Assembly (NCBI GenBank): GCA_036245525.1
Contig: BTPG01000006.1
Coordinates: forward strand, 73,375,962-73,439,961
Source of the DNA: Semisulcospira habei
Taxonomy: Eukaryota > Mollusca > Gastropoda > Semisulcospiridae
Direction of reading: 5' to 3'
DNA length: 64,000 nucleotides
In this document: positions 30,923 to 40,439 of the stretch, one piece after another
Numbering within the stretch: the stretch's first letter is position 1
How the letters are laid out: every line of letters begins with the position of its first letter
Notes under the pieces: generated by a model
Seen by the model: only the letters and a program-made list of their open reading frames with translations
Database searches by the model: none
What the model was told of the DNA's origin: nothing
Translations under genes and position numbers: made by a program

Positions 30923-31261
30923 ATGTATTCTATACTGCACCAAAAGGGAAGTCAGTCCAAAGCCAAAGGTATAAAAAAACAGCGATTAAAAAAAATCCGT
31001 CATGAACATTACAAGCAAGTATTAGATGGAGAACTAATGCCTGATTATCCAAACAAGACACTGAGATCAAACAAACATAATCTAGAAATGATCCAAACAC
31101 ATAAGAAGTCACTTGCAGTAGGGGACACAAAACGTGTGTTTCACACTAAGGAGAAGGCTTATGCACCTGGTCATTATGCACTTAAGTTATCTGAAGAAAT
31201 AGCCGATGAATTGATCGATGAGTTAGTTACTGAAATGGTCCAAATGGTTAAAAATGAGTAA
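30923..31261 (+). CDS. Small ORF at the Polinton edge, 112 residues
   Basis: An intact frame, Lys-rich at the start (KKQRLKKIRHEHYKQ) and acidic at the end (LSEEIADELIDELVTEM). It converges on and overlaps the integrase remnant by 14 bp, as genes in compact virus-like elements do. The family is not recognised. It is the only unbroken ORF of the block. Confidence 0.5.
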   Translation: MYSILHQKGSQSKAKGIKKQRLKKIRHEHYKQVLDGELMPDYPNKTLRSNKHNLEMIQTHKKSLAVGDTKRVFHTKEKAYAPGHYALKLSEEIADELIDELVTEMVQMVKNE

Positions 31262-32209
31262 CAGTGTCTGGGGTAATAATCTGTAATTCTTCTCTGACAA
31301 ATGCCCTCTGTGGCGCAGGCTCATATAGATAATAAATCGGCGGGTTGCAGGGAACTATTTTTTTTATATTGTGTACGGACGTAGACCAAATGGGGTCGAT
31401 TGCCCTGCGCCTGGCGTCATTTTCTGATTCTCCAGGTTGATATAGATATCTCACCTGTTTTGTAAACAAACTTGTGTCAGACGCCAGCGGCGGTCCTGAC
31501 AGTGATGTTGTTTTTGGCTCTGTCATTGTTTTCAATTTAATAGCATCAGCGGGTTTTACATGTCCTTCGTTATTCATTGCTTTTATCACAGATGGTAATC
31601 TTTTAACCCACTCAGTGTTACGTGCGTCATGCATGAGTTCCTTAGAATACTGGTAACTGAAAAGTCTCTCTGATAATTGCTAATTAAAGTTTTCAACAAT
31701 TGCCTGTGATCTGTGCACACCTGGTATCCCGCGTCTAACCTAGACACCATGCTTCACAAATAACTGATTAACAGCGCCCTTAAACTCACTCCCGTCATTG
31801 ACTTGCACAAGTCTGGGGAATTTTAAAGGGCCTCTTTTATAGATACTTGATAATGCTGTTGCAACCATACTAGCATTTTTGTCAGTTATGGGCTCAGCGT
31901 CTTTATACCTTGGAGCAATGTCAACAACAGTCAGTGCATACTTGTAACGCTTGTATCGTGTGGTAAGAACAGGAGGTCCATTTGATGCGTGTCATTTGGT
32001 GTAGTGTTTTCAAAATGAGGTCTTGATATTTTTCTTGGAGCAGGGAGATAAACCTGCCAAATCGCCTGTCTCTGTAACTATTGTTTAATTTGATTGAGTG
32101 TTACATCACCACCCACGGCCGCGTGTAATTTCTGAATCGCGGTTTTACCCTTCTAATATCCGATTGGGGAGTAATATATTTTCGTTAGTTTATTTTCTAT
32201 GTCTGTCAT
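31248..32209 (-). pseudogene. Polinton-type DDE integrase, degraded
   Basis: The ATG at 32209 overlaps the end of the previous ORF by 20 bp. Motifs in order are an N-terminal GKTAIQKLH and WQVYLPAPRK segment, HQMDLLFLP (first Asp), YALTVVDIAPRYKDAEP (region of the core), QVNDGSEFKG (second Asp), HRSQAIVENFN (Glu), then NTEWVKRLPSVIKAMN and a C-terminal SH3-like strand pair ending at 31248. At least two TAG stops stand where Trp is expected, and one or more frameshifts are present, so it cannot make an active enzyme. Its role in the family is integration of the element DNA into the host chromosome. Confidence 0.75.
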
Positions 32210-32641
32210 TTTTTCTAGCAATAAAAACTCCTGTAAAATATACAAATGTCATTCCCACTAGAACAAAGATTATCTCCCCGTTTCTTTGTTGTGGACTAGG
32301 TTGATAGTAATCGCTCAGTTTTGGCTGTGGGGTAGACATGTCATTGCCTGTAACGAGAAAATATTCCTTAATTGCGTCATCAACATTTGCGTCATCAACA
32401 TTTGAAAATGTATCCTGCGCATGACCTTCAAGTCTGAGTTTTTCATTGATAAAATCAAGTTTCTCTATTCTTTGCTTTTCATACTCCTGCTGGGCTTGTG
32501 CTAATTTCTCTGATGCCTCATTGTGACGCTTCATTTCTAGAGCAGATTCCTCTCTACTCATTTTGAAAAGAGATAATTTGACCCACTGAAAGCAAGTGTG
32601 TTGACCATGGCCCCTCCAATCATAATAGCTATAGTTGCCAT
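32190..32641 (-). pseudogene. Polinton-type small membrane protein with coiled coil
   Basis: It starts MATIAIMIGGAMVNT, a short hydrophobic N-terminus, at 32641. A one-base frameshift near 32562 separates this from a charged, heptad-like stretch (EKLAQAQQEYEKQR), then SDYYQPSPQQRNGEIIFV and a membrane segment. SDxYxPSxxQ followed by a membrane helix is a pattern I associate with a Polinton minor virion protein. That assignment is by memory. Confidence 0.55.
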
Positions 32642-32649
32642 ATTTTTAT

Positions 32650-32879
32650 TTACATAGAAACATTTTCGGGAATAATTCCTTGCTTGACGAGAAAGTCTTT
32701 TGTCGCAATTGACGCTGTAACAACTAGAATTAGCTTAGCACTGTCTTCAAAGTCAATCTACTCAGGTCTGCCGATTTCATTTTGAGTAGACTTTTTCCTA
32801 ACATAGAGTAAGCAACAGCTAGTCCGCTTATTACGGCAGAGTGATAGACAAGGTTCATTAAGTTTATTGTTTCGCTCAT
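32650..32879 (-). pseudogene. Polinton-type ~75-residue membrane protein, frameshifted
   Basis: It begins MSETINLMNLVYHSAVIS and GLAVAYSMLGKSLLKM, a membrane helix with a following basic turn. After a frameshift near 32730 it continues with ATKDFLVKQGIIPE and ends at 32650, nine bases before the next ATG. Small proteins with a LGK...VKQGIIP pattern are recalled from Polintons and adintoviruses. Confidence 0.5.
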
Positions 32880-32957
32880 TTTCTAATGCAATATAAACTA
32901 AAATAGAAAATTTATTCACTGCATAAGAAATGGGTCCCTGGCTTTAGATGTTGCTAG

Positions 32958-33383
32958 TCATGTGGCGACTTTTGTTTTTGTTTTTGGAGTGTCTAATTTT
33001 TTGGACACTGTTCGAGTCTGTGGTTTGTATTTTTTGTATAATTGGTAACCTATGTAACCAAATCTGACAACAAATCCAGCAACTATATATTTTGTTGTTT
33101 TGGGTTTAGACTCAGTTGTTTGTCTCTCATTTTGTTGAGGGGGTGAATGTGTTGGTCCTGATGGTAGTGACACCCGCACTGTGGCTGGTGCTATTGATGG
33201 TCCTGACGGTGGGTCAGTTACATGAACCTTTTTTGTTAATGCTTGAAGCTGTAATTTTTTTGGTCTGTTCCATTCAGCTAATCTTTTTCCAGCCTCAACC
33301 CTGCCTTGACCTTTAGTCTTAGTCACCATTTGAACCTGTGTCAAGACAGGACTCATTTCTGGAGTCGTCTGGGTCTCGTCCAT
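32958..33383 (-). CDS. Polinton-type basic protein with membrane segment, 141 residues
   Basis: Intact frame. KGQGRVEAGKRLAEWNRPKK near residues 24-44 is a basic motif seen in Polinton/adintovirus small proteins (recalled). Pro/Ser-rich middle, a membrane-like segment (KYIVAGFVVRFGYIGYQLY) near 98-116, and a Lys-rich tail. Its start overlaps the upstream ORF by 65 bp in a different frame. Confidence 0.55.
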   Translation of the reverse strand: MDETQTTPEMSPVLTQVQMVTKTKGQGRVEAGKRLAEWNRPKKLQLQALTKKVHVTDPPSGPSIAPATVRVSLPSGPTHSPPQQNERQTTESKPKTTKYIVAGFVVRFGYIGYQLYKKYKPQTRTVSKKLDTPKTKTKVAT

Positions 33384-33694
33384 TTTCTACTGCAGTAAAA
33401 TTTAATTTCTTAAAATCAATATGACTCCCAGTAACAAGCAAAGTTACCACAGGTGCAAGGTAATTGCCAAACTTGTAAAACATTACGCATGCTAATTTGC
33501 CAATTGAACTTGAAACAATAAGGTTGCTTTCAAGGTCGTGTGATAAGGTGTCAGTATCAACAGGTAGGAAGTGACTTACTGCTTTTGTGTATAGACAGAC
33601 AAGAGATCGACTTAAATCACAAGTCATTAGTGAATCGATGTGATTTTCATATTTGGTGTGCAGTTTAATTAATTCCTCAGCTGTAATGGATTCT
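33319..33694 (-). pseudogene. Polinton ORF, downstream part
   Basis: The open frame enters from the LINE junction at 33694 (ESITAEELIK) and contains SSSIGKLACVMFYKFGNYLA and a hydrophobic PVVTLLVTG. It stops at 33319 inside the next ORF. Its upstream part lies beyond the inserted LINE at 34868-35075, and the frame is kept across the target duplication. Function unknown. Confidence 0.5.
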
Positions 33695-34867
33695 GCGTGC
33701 TAGCACCGACCCTCTTCACCATCTTCTTCAGCATGATGTTGAAGCAGGCCACAGTGGACCTCGACGATGACGACGCAGTGTACATCAGGTATCGTCTCGA
33801 TGGCAGCCTGTTCAACCTCAGACGACTGCAGGCCCACACGAAAACCCTAGACCAACTGATTCGTGAGCTGCTCTTTGCTGATGACGCTGCCCTCGTTGCA
33901 CACACAGAGAGAGCCTTGCAGCGCATTACGTCCTGCTTCGCAGATGCCGCCCAGCTCTTTGGACTTGAGGTCAGTCTGAAAAAGACAGAGGTCCTTCATC
34001 AGCCGGCACACAAGGAAGAGCATCGCCCTCCCCACATCACCATCGGCGAGTCCGAACTGAAGTCTGTACACCAGTTTACCTACCTTGGCTGCATCATCAC
34101 GTCAGACGCCAAGCTGGACAAGGAGCTGGACAACAGGCTGGCAAAAGCGAACAGTGCTTTCGGGCGACTATTCAAGCGGGTGTGGCACAATCAACAGCTG
34201 AAAAAAGGCACCAAGATCAGCGTGTACAGAGCTGTCGTCCTCACCACCCTGCTGTACGGTTCCGAGTCCTGGGCCCTCTACCGCAGCCAACTACGACTCC
34301 TCGAACGCTTTCACCAGCGCTGCCTGCGTACCATCCTCAGCATTCACTGGAGTGACTATGTCACCAACGTCGAGGTCCTTGAACAGGCGGAAACTGTGAG
34401 CATCGAGGCTTTGCTGCTGCGGACACAGCTTCGCTGGGCGGGGCACGTCTCCAGGATGGAGGATCATCGCCTACCCAAGATCACTCTGTTTGGCGAGCTC
34501 GCCACTGGACACCGAGACAGAGGGGCACCAAAGAAGAGATACAAAGACGGTCTCAAGAAGTCACTTAATGCCTGCCAAATCGACCACCGCCAGTGGTCTT
34601 CGCTTGCTGCGGACCGTGACACGTGGCGCTCCACCATTCACAAGGCAGCTGTCTCCTTTGAGGACTCTCGCAGAGCTAACCTTAAGGACAAGCGGCTCAG
34701 AAGAAAAAACAGAGCTGTCGTAACTCAGAACCCTGACCAGACCTTCCCCTGCAGCCACTGCGGTTGAACCTGCCTGTCCCGGATTGGCCTCCGCAGCCAC
34801 GAAAATGCCTGCAGACGACGTGGGCAAGCCCTATAGAATCTTCGTTCGCGAAGTCAAGCCAAGAGAG
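33695..34867 (+). mobile_element. 5'-truncated RTE-like LINE with 10-bp target duplication
   Basis: Flanked by AATGGATTCT at 33685-33694 and 34868-34877. It encodes the 3' part of a reverse transcriptase: APTLFTIFFSMML, the catalytic LLFADDAALVAHTE, then FTYLGCIITSD, LRWAGHVSRMED and GAPKKRYKDGL. A C-terminal zinc finger (CSHCG, then CLSRIGLRSHENAC) is split by a TGA at 34765, where a CGA Arg is likely ancestral. The frame is otherwise open for about 370 codons, so this is a young insertion. Confidence 0.85.
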
Positions 34868-35075
34868 AATGGATTCTATATCTTCGGTCATGTATTGTTT
34901 TCCAAGATAAGCTTTTGATTTGCCTGAAACAACTACAGAGAGAAGGTGCTTTTTTTTAGAGTCTAAGTCTTTGTTTTCTACAGCGTTGATATCACTTAAA
35001 AGAAGTAATTCGTCTTGGTTGATTTTATAATAAAAAATATTAATTTTTGAAACTATAATTAAACTCTTAAAATGT
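34868..35075 (-). pseudogene. Polinton ORF, upstream part
   Basis: Open from a stop at about 35076 (no ATG near it) through INQDELLLLSDINAVENKD and SVVVSGKSKAYLGKQYMTED to the LINE junction. It is continuous in frame with 33694-33319 once the LINE and one target duplication are disregarded. Function unknown. Confidence 0.45.
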
Positions 35076-35298
35076 GCATTTTAGTGTGTTAATGTTTACA
35101 TCATCGATAGATTAATTAGCTCAGGTGTTAATTTGGCTTTAGTTGTCAATGGCATTGATTTTGGAAATCTTTATTTTCACAGAGTGCAATAAAGGAGAGT
35201 TGGGAAATGTGAGCGCAGTGGTCATTGTGAGCTTTGTTATCGAAAAATAGTTAATTAAGGTTTGTGTAATTAGGGTAATTAAAGATAAAACAAATTTT

Positions 35299-35450
35299 CC
35301 TAAAAATGTCTAATATCATATCTCTCAGGATGTTGACTGTCATGCTTGATCTCGTCAGGCTTTGGTGCTGGTTGGATCACTGGCTCAGGACGCTTGGCTG
35401 GTTTCTGGTAAGGAAGTACCTTACTCAGATTTCCACCTGATTGATGATCA
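35299..35450 (-). pseudogene. Short Pro/Lys-rich C-terminal fragment
   Basis: A minus-strand frame of about 48 codons, HQSGGNLSKVLPYQKPAKRP to PERYDIRHF and a TAG stop. It may be the tail of an upstream Polinton protein, cut off at about 35455. Weak. Confidence 0.25.
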
Positions 35451-35626
35451 AGAATAATGTTTTATTTATGTGTACCACAGCCACTTTTCATAAATTTTGT
35501 TTAATCTGGGTTTTTTTTTTTCACCTTATGACGGTATATAATTTTTTCTTGCACTCAGTGCTTTTACATTTGTGATGGCCACTTAAACCTCTTCACCGCA
35601 GGAGGATAGAAAACAACATCCAAACA

Positions 35627-35700
35627 CAATAGGCACAGATCCTCATGAGCCCTTTCAACTACCTTCATGAGCCCCTGCAGTTCCTGATGAGGATCGATGT
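35627..35700. mobile_element. Family B foldback, diverged
   Basis: AGGCACAGATCCTCATGAGCCC is paired imperfectly with CCTGATGAGGATCGATGTGTCT. Directly followed by the MITE at 35717. Confidence 0.5.
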
Positions 35701-35716
35701 GTCTTTCCTGTCTTAA

Positions 35717-35918
35717 CCCATTTAAGTCCAAGGGTGCCTTTCCCAAATTTGGGAGGTGTCACTAACACCAAACACCTATTTACTAGTTGCAGGAGACAGA
35801 TTGGCTACCACAATTCAAGGGTAGTACCAGGTTAGCTTGGCACCAAGGTAATATTGCACTACCCTTTAATTATCATGGTCGATCCATCTCCTGCTCTTGA
35901 GCGTTGGTGTTAAATGGG
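35717..35918. mobile_element. TTAA foldback MITE, family A
   Basis: TTAA lies at 35713-35716 and 35919-35922. Ends CCCATTTAAGTCC and GGTGTTAAATGGG. The hairpin core has decayed (GTACCAGGTTAGCTTGGCACC). Confidence 0.8.
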
Positions 35919-35946
35919 TTAATACAGTGAACAGATATGAACATGT

Positions 35947-36378
35947 TTGGGCGGTCCGTGGCGCAGTGGTTAAGGAGCCTGCCACCAATGCCAAAGGTGC
36001 AAGGTTCAAAAACGGGTTCCGGCATCGGACTTTTCTCCTCTGGTAAGTGTCACCGTTAATTCGGGCGGACCGTCGGGGGTTCTTTCTCCGGGTACTCCGG
36101 TTCTTCCACCCCCCTCCCACTCCCCCAACCCCCACACTTTGGTACCGGTTTCAGGCCACTTTACAAATTTCAAATACAAGCGATCAAAAATGTCTGTAAC
36201 TTCAGTAGCTGAACTGGCCCTTCGTCTGTCTTGTACTGTTTTTGTCTTCGGTGTAAATCCGTGTCTGTCACGTGAGTGTGCGTGTTGGGTTTCACTTCGC
36301 GGCGCTTTGAGTCGATTCACCCCAAAATTGAGAAAAAGCGCCTATATAATACCGATATTATTATTATTATTATTTAAC
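35947..36378 (+). mobile_element. tRNA-derived SINE with (ATT)n tail
   Basis: The A-box-like TGGCGCAGTGGTTAAGGAGC and B-box-like GGTTCAAAAACGGGTTCC are in tRNA order. The body ends AGCGCCTATATAATACCG and then a run of ATT. Confidence 0.75.
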
Positions 36379-36424
36379 ATGTAGCAGAACTGAGAGTAAA
36401 CTGAAGGATAAACTTTGCTGTATC

Positions 36425-36632
36425 AAGGCATAAATGTACACCCAGTAAAGATCTGTCCAGCACAAATCCTCCTAGGGTTGGCTCTACCCATTATTATGTG
36501 CTGCCCCTTGCATACACAATCTATCAAATGTATATGGGTGAAATACAGCAGCCGAAATCTACGCTGGGTGCATCATGCCTGGCTGGATTTGCATCGGATG
36601 ATTTATGCTGTGTAGATTTATGCCTATTTAAA
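36425..36632. repeat. Foldback element, imperfect
   Basis: AGGCATAAATGTACACC pairs with TGTGTAGATTTATGCCT at the two ends, about 205 bp apart. Internal pairing is weak. No target duplication seen. The rest of 36633-37190 shows nothing. Confidence 0.45.
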
Positions 36633-37196
36633 ACCATCATAGTAAGTTTCAGTAACATTCAAGGGTCTAGCCAATAATGAAGTAATTGTGTTTCATATTT
36701 TTCACAATACAGTCTATTTCTCATTGTACATGTTGTAACATCTTCAAAGTCAAATTATGCTTGATGAAAAGGCTACTTTCCAGCACCTGAAAACTGTGCG
36801 AACAGTTTGTTTGACAGACTGAATTATTAAGAATTATTAATTGGATGTGAAAACATAGTGTGAAAAGCAGCACTGAGCGTAATAAATATGAACATTATAT
36901 TTGACCTTTTTTTGTGTCTGTATATGTGTGCTTATGATTATGACAATTTAGTGCCAGTCTTTTGGTTGACACTTCCATAAGGAACACATAAGGGTATCAA
37001 CTGTAACTGCTCTCATCTTTTAACCACTTTTTCAAGCAATATACAATTATTATTTAGCACTGACTGCATATTTAGATTCTTGCACACACAAACCACTTGT
37101 ATCCCCAAAAGATATTTTTATGTATATGCTTGAAATTTTGTAATGCCTGAAAAATCTGCACAGGTTTCATGGACACACATACACACCTGGCAGCAG

Positions 37197-38687
37197 TGTC
37201 ATGTCATATGTTTTTGTTTCACACATAGGGATCCTCACTGGAGGTAGCAGGCATGGCTTGTTTGCGATAAGGATGCTAGTGAGGGCATGTGTTGTGTTTT
37301 TGCCATCCACTGTTGCCTCATTGTGGTCCCAGTTGTCAGCGGCAGCTAGTACAAGGTCTTCATGACACTCTTTGGAAGGAAGATCAGCAGGTAAAACAAC
37401 ACCAGAAGGCAAGGGTGTCTGGCCAGCTGTAGCATGAACCGCAATGGAAGCGAGGATGTGTCTCAACACGTCATAAGAAATGTCATGCCCAAGTGCATAC
37501 AGCTCGTCCACAAGCTTTCTGCTGCCATGTCCCTTATATGCATGCACCGATAATCCAAGATGTTTTGGGTAAATCACCTTAGTCGGCAGTGTTGTGATGT
37601 CGCACGCAATAGATACTGCTTGTTTATCCAGAGCTCCATCAGAGGCAGTGAGATATGGAACCTCGTCACTTAGCCATTTTAACGCTATGCAAAGAAGAGG
37701 GTCTACAAAGTCTTTACAACTGTCGACTGTCATTTCATTATATGAGGGAAATTTAGTTTTCAGTTTTCTGGTTGCCTGCACTTTAGTCCTCAAAATTCCA
37801 ACAGCCTTGTGAACTGCTTGTTTATCAGTATGTACACATGTACTTGGTTCTCCTGTGACAGAGCCTGTCTGGGGTGGCTGTTGTGTTGTTTCCGCCAATT
37901 GCTTGCAAAGTGTGTGGGCAGCTCGCATAGCATCACCCACTGTCACTCCAGCCCAGCACACCAGGTCAGCGTAACCTCTTTCGGAAATAAATGCCCAGTT
38001 TGGGCACTCTGCCTGCAGTTTTACTTTCAATGCATGAGCTTTCATTATGACTTTTGGTGTGATATCACTTTGTGCAAGCAGATAATTGTACGAGTTAGTA
38101 ATTGTTGAAAGAAAGAACACTTTTTTTTTTCATCTTCAATTTGAATACGAAACTTTACGATGACTTCCTGCTGTGGAGTGTCTAAACTTTCTACTTTTGT
38201 GCCTTTGTCATTTTGTTTCTTGACATATCTGGATAGGCAGTTGTTCTTTCTGTGATATCTTGCCTCCTCAGCCACCAGATCACCACAAGCTCAAACAAGG
38301 CGAATGAGCATTTCCTCATCATTTTTCTTCAGTGCTGCGGAGTATACCTGGTGGAATATACTGCATTTGTTTTTCTCAGTGATGGATGTTACCTGAGACT
38401 AGCTTCTGTCTTTGGAGGTCCTGTGATGTGCCGCACGTCTTATTGCAAATGAAGCAATTTTGCTTCCAGTTGAATAAGGTAGTGGACGATCGAAGGCGTG
38501 GTGGAGTTTTGGCAGTGTTTGTGTGTAATACTTCAGTATCTGTACTTGGAGTAGAGTTGTCATTTTCTAGATTGCAACTATCATCTGTGCCAAGACTCCA
38601 CGGCATCAGGGGGTACAGATAAAAGGCGTTTTTTACAGTTTGATGGAACCCGGAATACTTCCATTTTACCGCCCTGAGCCCCCACAA
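37197..38687 (-). pseudogene. N-terminal part of an uncharacterised invertebrate protein
   Basis: Read on the minus strand from 38687. It has a Cys pair region (WKQNCFICNKTCG), then a block ending DLVAEEARYHRKNNC and SRYVKK, then a long open part of about 300 codons with YPKHLGLSVHAYKGHGSRKL, DELYALGHDISYDVLR, and ADNWDHNEATVDGKNTTHA. This order is a pattern I recall from large, often multicopy proteins of unknown function in molluscs, cnidarians and fish. In-frame stops (near 38290 and 38375) and a frameshift at a T10 run (38121) break it. The last segment ends at a donor-like CCAG-GTGTGT at 37197. Its likely C-terminus is at 30600-30875. Confidence 0.5.
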
Positions 38688-38699
38688 ACGCGTGGTGCA

Positions 38700-40240
38700 T
38701 GCATGATTGGATGCTCATCGCAACTCAGTTTCGAAGATTGCGTTTGTTTTTGTGGGTTGCGTTTTGATTTGGTGCTGAGGTGTCGAAATCAAAATGGGCA
38801 AAGCAATGCTAAAGTGAATGGAAATAAACATAACAAACCTTTAATTAGGCGTAAAATGTACAAAGCGACCTTGCACCTTTACTTTTCTTAGGAAAAAAAT
38901 AAGCTTAGTAGAATACATCGAAAGAACTCGTCGGCACACTAAAATTCACGACTACCGAGTCCGCGTGCATGCTGTATCACGTGGCGATCACGTGATTTTG
39001 GGATACCTTATTGTTGAGTAAGGATATTTGAGCTGCAAGCATGCTTTTTCGTAATGTATTCTTCTCCTAATATAATTAAGTGTGGAATTATTCTTTAAAA
39101 ATAAAATTAAAATCCTATTGAGTAATATATAGTGCATACTGCAACCGAATATACGTTCAGTGAGGCCCGTGTAAACTACTGATCCCCAGTGAACATGGCT
39201 GCAACAGTCCTGGTTTCGTCTGCAGACGAACTGGAAACAAAATGTGCTACAGAAAAATGTCTCCATCATCCGGCGGTTTAAAATGAGTGCGTATTGCTTT
39301 TATTCACACTAGACTTTATTTTGGTATACCCAAACCTTTGTTACTCTCTAGAAAATCACTATCTCGTAAACGGCTGATTGCGGTCTATGAAGGGCACTGC
39401 TGCTGGACTAAGAGCGGTACTAGCAGCACCACAGACACGCATGCCAGAAGGTCACGGACTAAAGTGCCGTTTCCGTACTGTCCAGTCTCTTAGCCTTAGT
39501 CAGTCCCAGTCATCCCCTAATTTTTCAATTCCCTAAAAAACACTATCGCCCACCTGCTGCACATTTGCCATGCACAAAATACCAAACAAAAACAAAAAAC
39601 AACAACAACAAAAAACCAGCACATCACCCGTCTCATTTCTTAGCTATGAAACTGGTTCCTTACCAACCCCACAACCAAGCACAGCTGAAATCAGCGTGCC
39701 CCTCAAATCACTACGTCAATGGCAACTCAACATAGGCCCACAATTGTCCACTGGATAAGCTCAGGATGGTATGAATCAAAGCACCACACATGTCTCCTCT
39801 CAGCTAACCACAAATTTCCAGCAAATTCCAACATTCAGCCCTACTACAAATTTTCAAACAAGGCAAAAATTATTTTAAAAAACACCGGTCCTTGCACTGC
39901 CTCAACTGTCAGATTTGAATATGTAACATGACCAGAAACAAAATGAAAATATGAAACAATTTGTGCAGTGCAACACTGAAACCTGCCCTGAAACATCACA
40001 TAACGTACAAACTCTATAAAGCTAGACCCCTTACAACAGATTTTAGCCTATCTGAAGTGTTAAAATCCTTTGTGATGAGACCTAACTCGTTACAGTTTCC
40101 TAGCCCTGTGCAAACCACCAATACAGCGGTAGTCCGTGCATTTTTGTTGTCTTTGAAGTTGTTGTTCTTGCTAAAAGGGAGGCAACGTGTTACAATGTTG
40201 CAACAAAGTGGAGAGTTTTGTCCCCTAGTACATCTCCTTG
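38700..40240. other. No gene seen
   Basis: Only short, uneven frames. E-box-like CACGTG palindromes near 38979 and a 31-codon ATG frame at 39194 are not supported by anything else. An A-rich CAA repeat lies at 39583-39615. Confidence 0.6.
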
Positions 40241-40300
40241 AAGCCATCGCCGTACGGATTCATCGCGACTAAAACCGCTACCGACACGCAAAGGGTTAAT
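40240..40300. repeat. Family C repeat fragment
   Basis: CGCGACTAAAACCGCTACCGACACGC matches 47735-47765, and both run into an AAAGGGTTAA or AAAGAGTTTTAA end. Confidence 0.5.
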
Positions 40301-40439
40301 GATGATTTTCACCCTGATACTGCCTCAGGGGTCTCTCAGTCAGCAGAAATAAACAGCGAATCAGGCATTACCTTTGGGCTAGACTGTATGATGGTCGACT
40401 AAGTCTCAAGTCAGTGTTTAACTTTAGATTACCTTTAGA

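Larger units (their letters stand above)
30923..35300 (-). mobile_element. Polinton/Maverick (adintovirus-like) remnant
   Basis: Five minus-strand reading frames follow each other with overlaps or tiny gaps: 35075-33319 (split by a LINE), 33383-32958, 32879-32650, 32641-32190 and the integrase 32209-31248. Three of the small proteins have single membrane segments and motifs I recall from Polinton and adintovirus minor proteins. No polymerase, capsid, protease or packaging ATPase was found and no terminal repeats were located, so it is a fragment. Stops and frameshifts show it is dead. Confidence 0.7.

Noticed and set aside
35938..36135. Minus-strand Arg-rich frame
   Set aside because: It lies across the SINE head and MITE edge and has no independent support.
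39194..39289. Short ATG frame near CACGTG motifs as a gene start
   Set aside because: Only 31 codons, no donor, no continuation.
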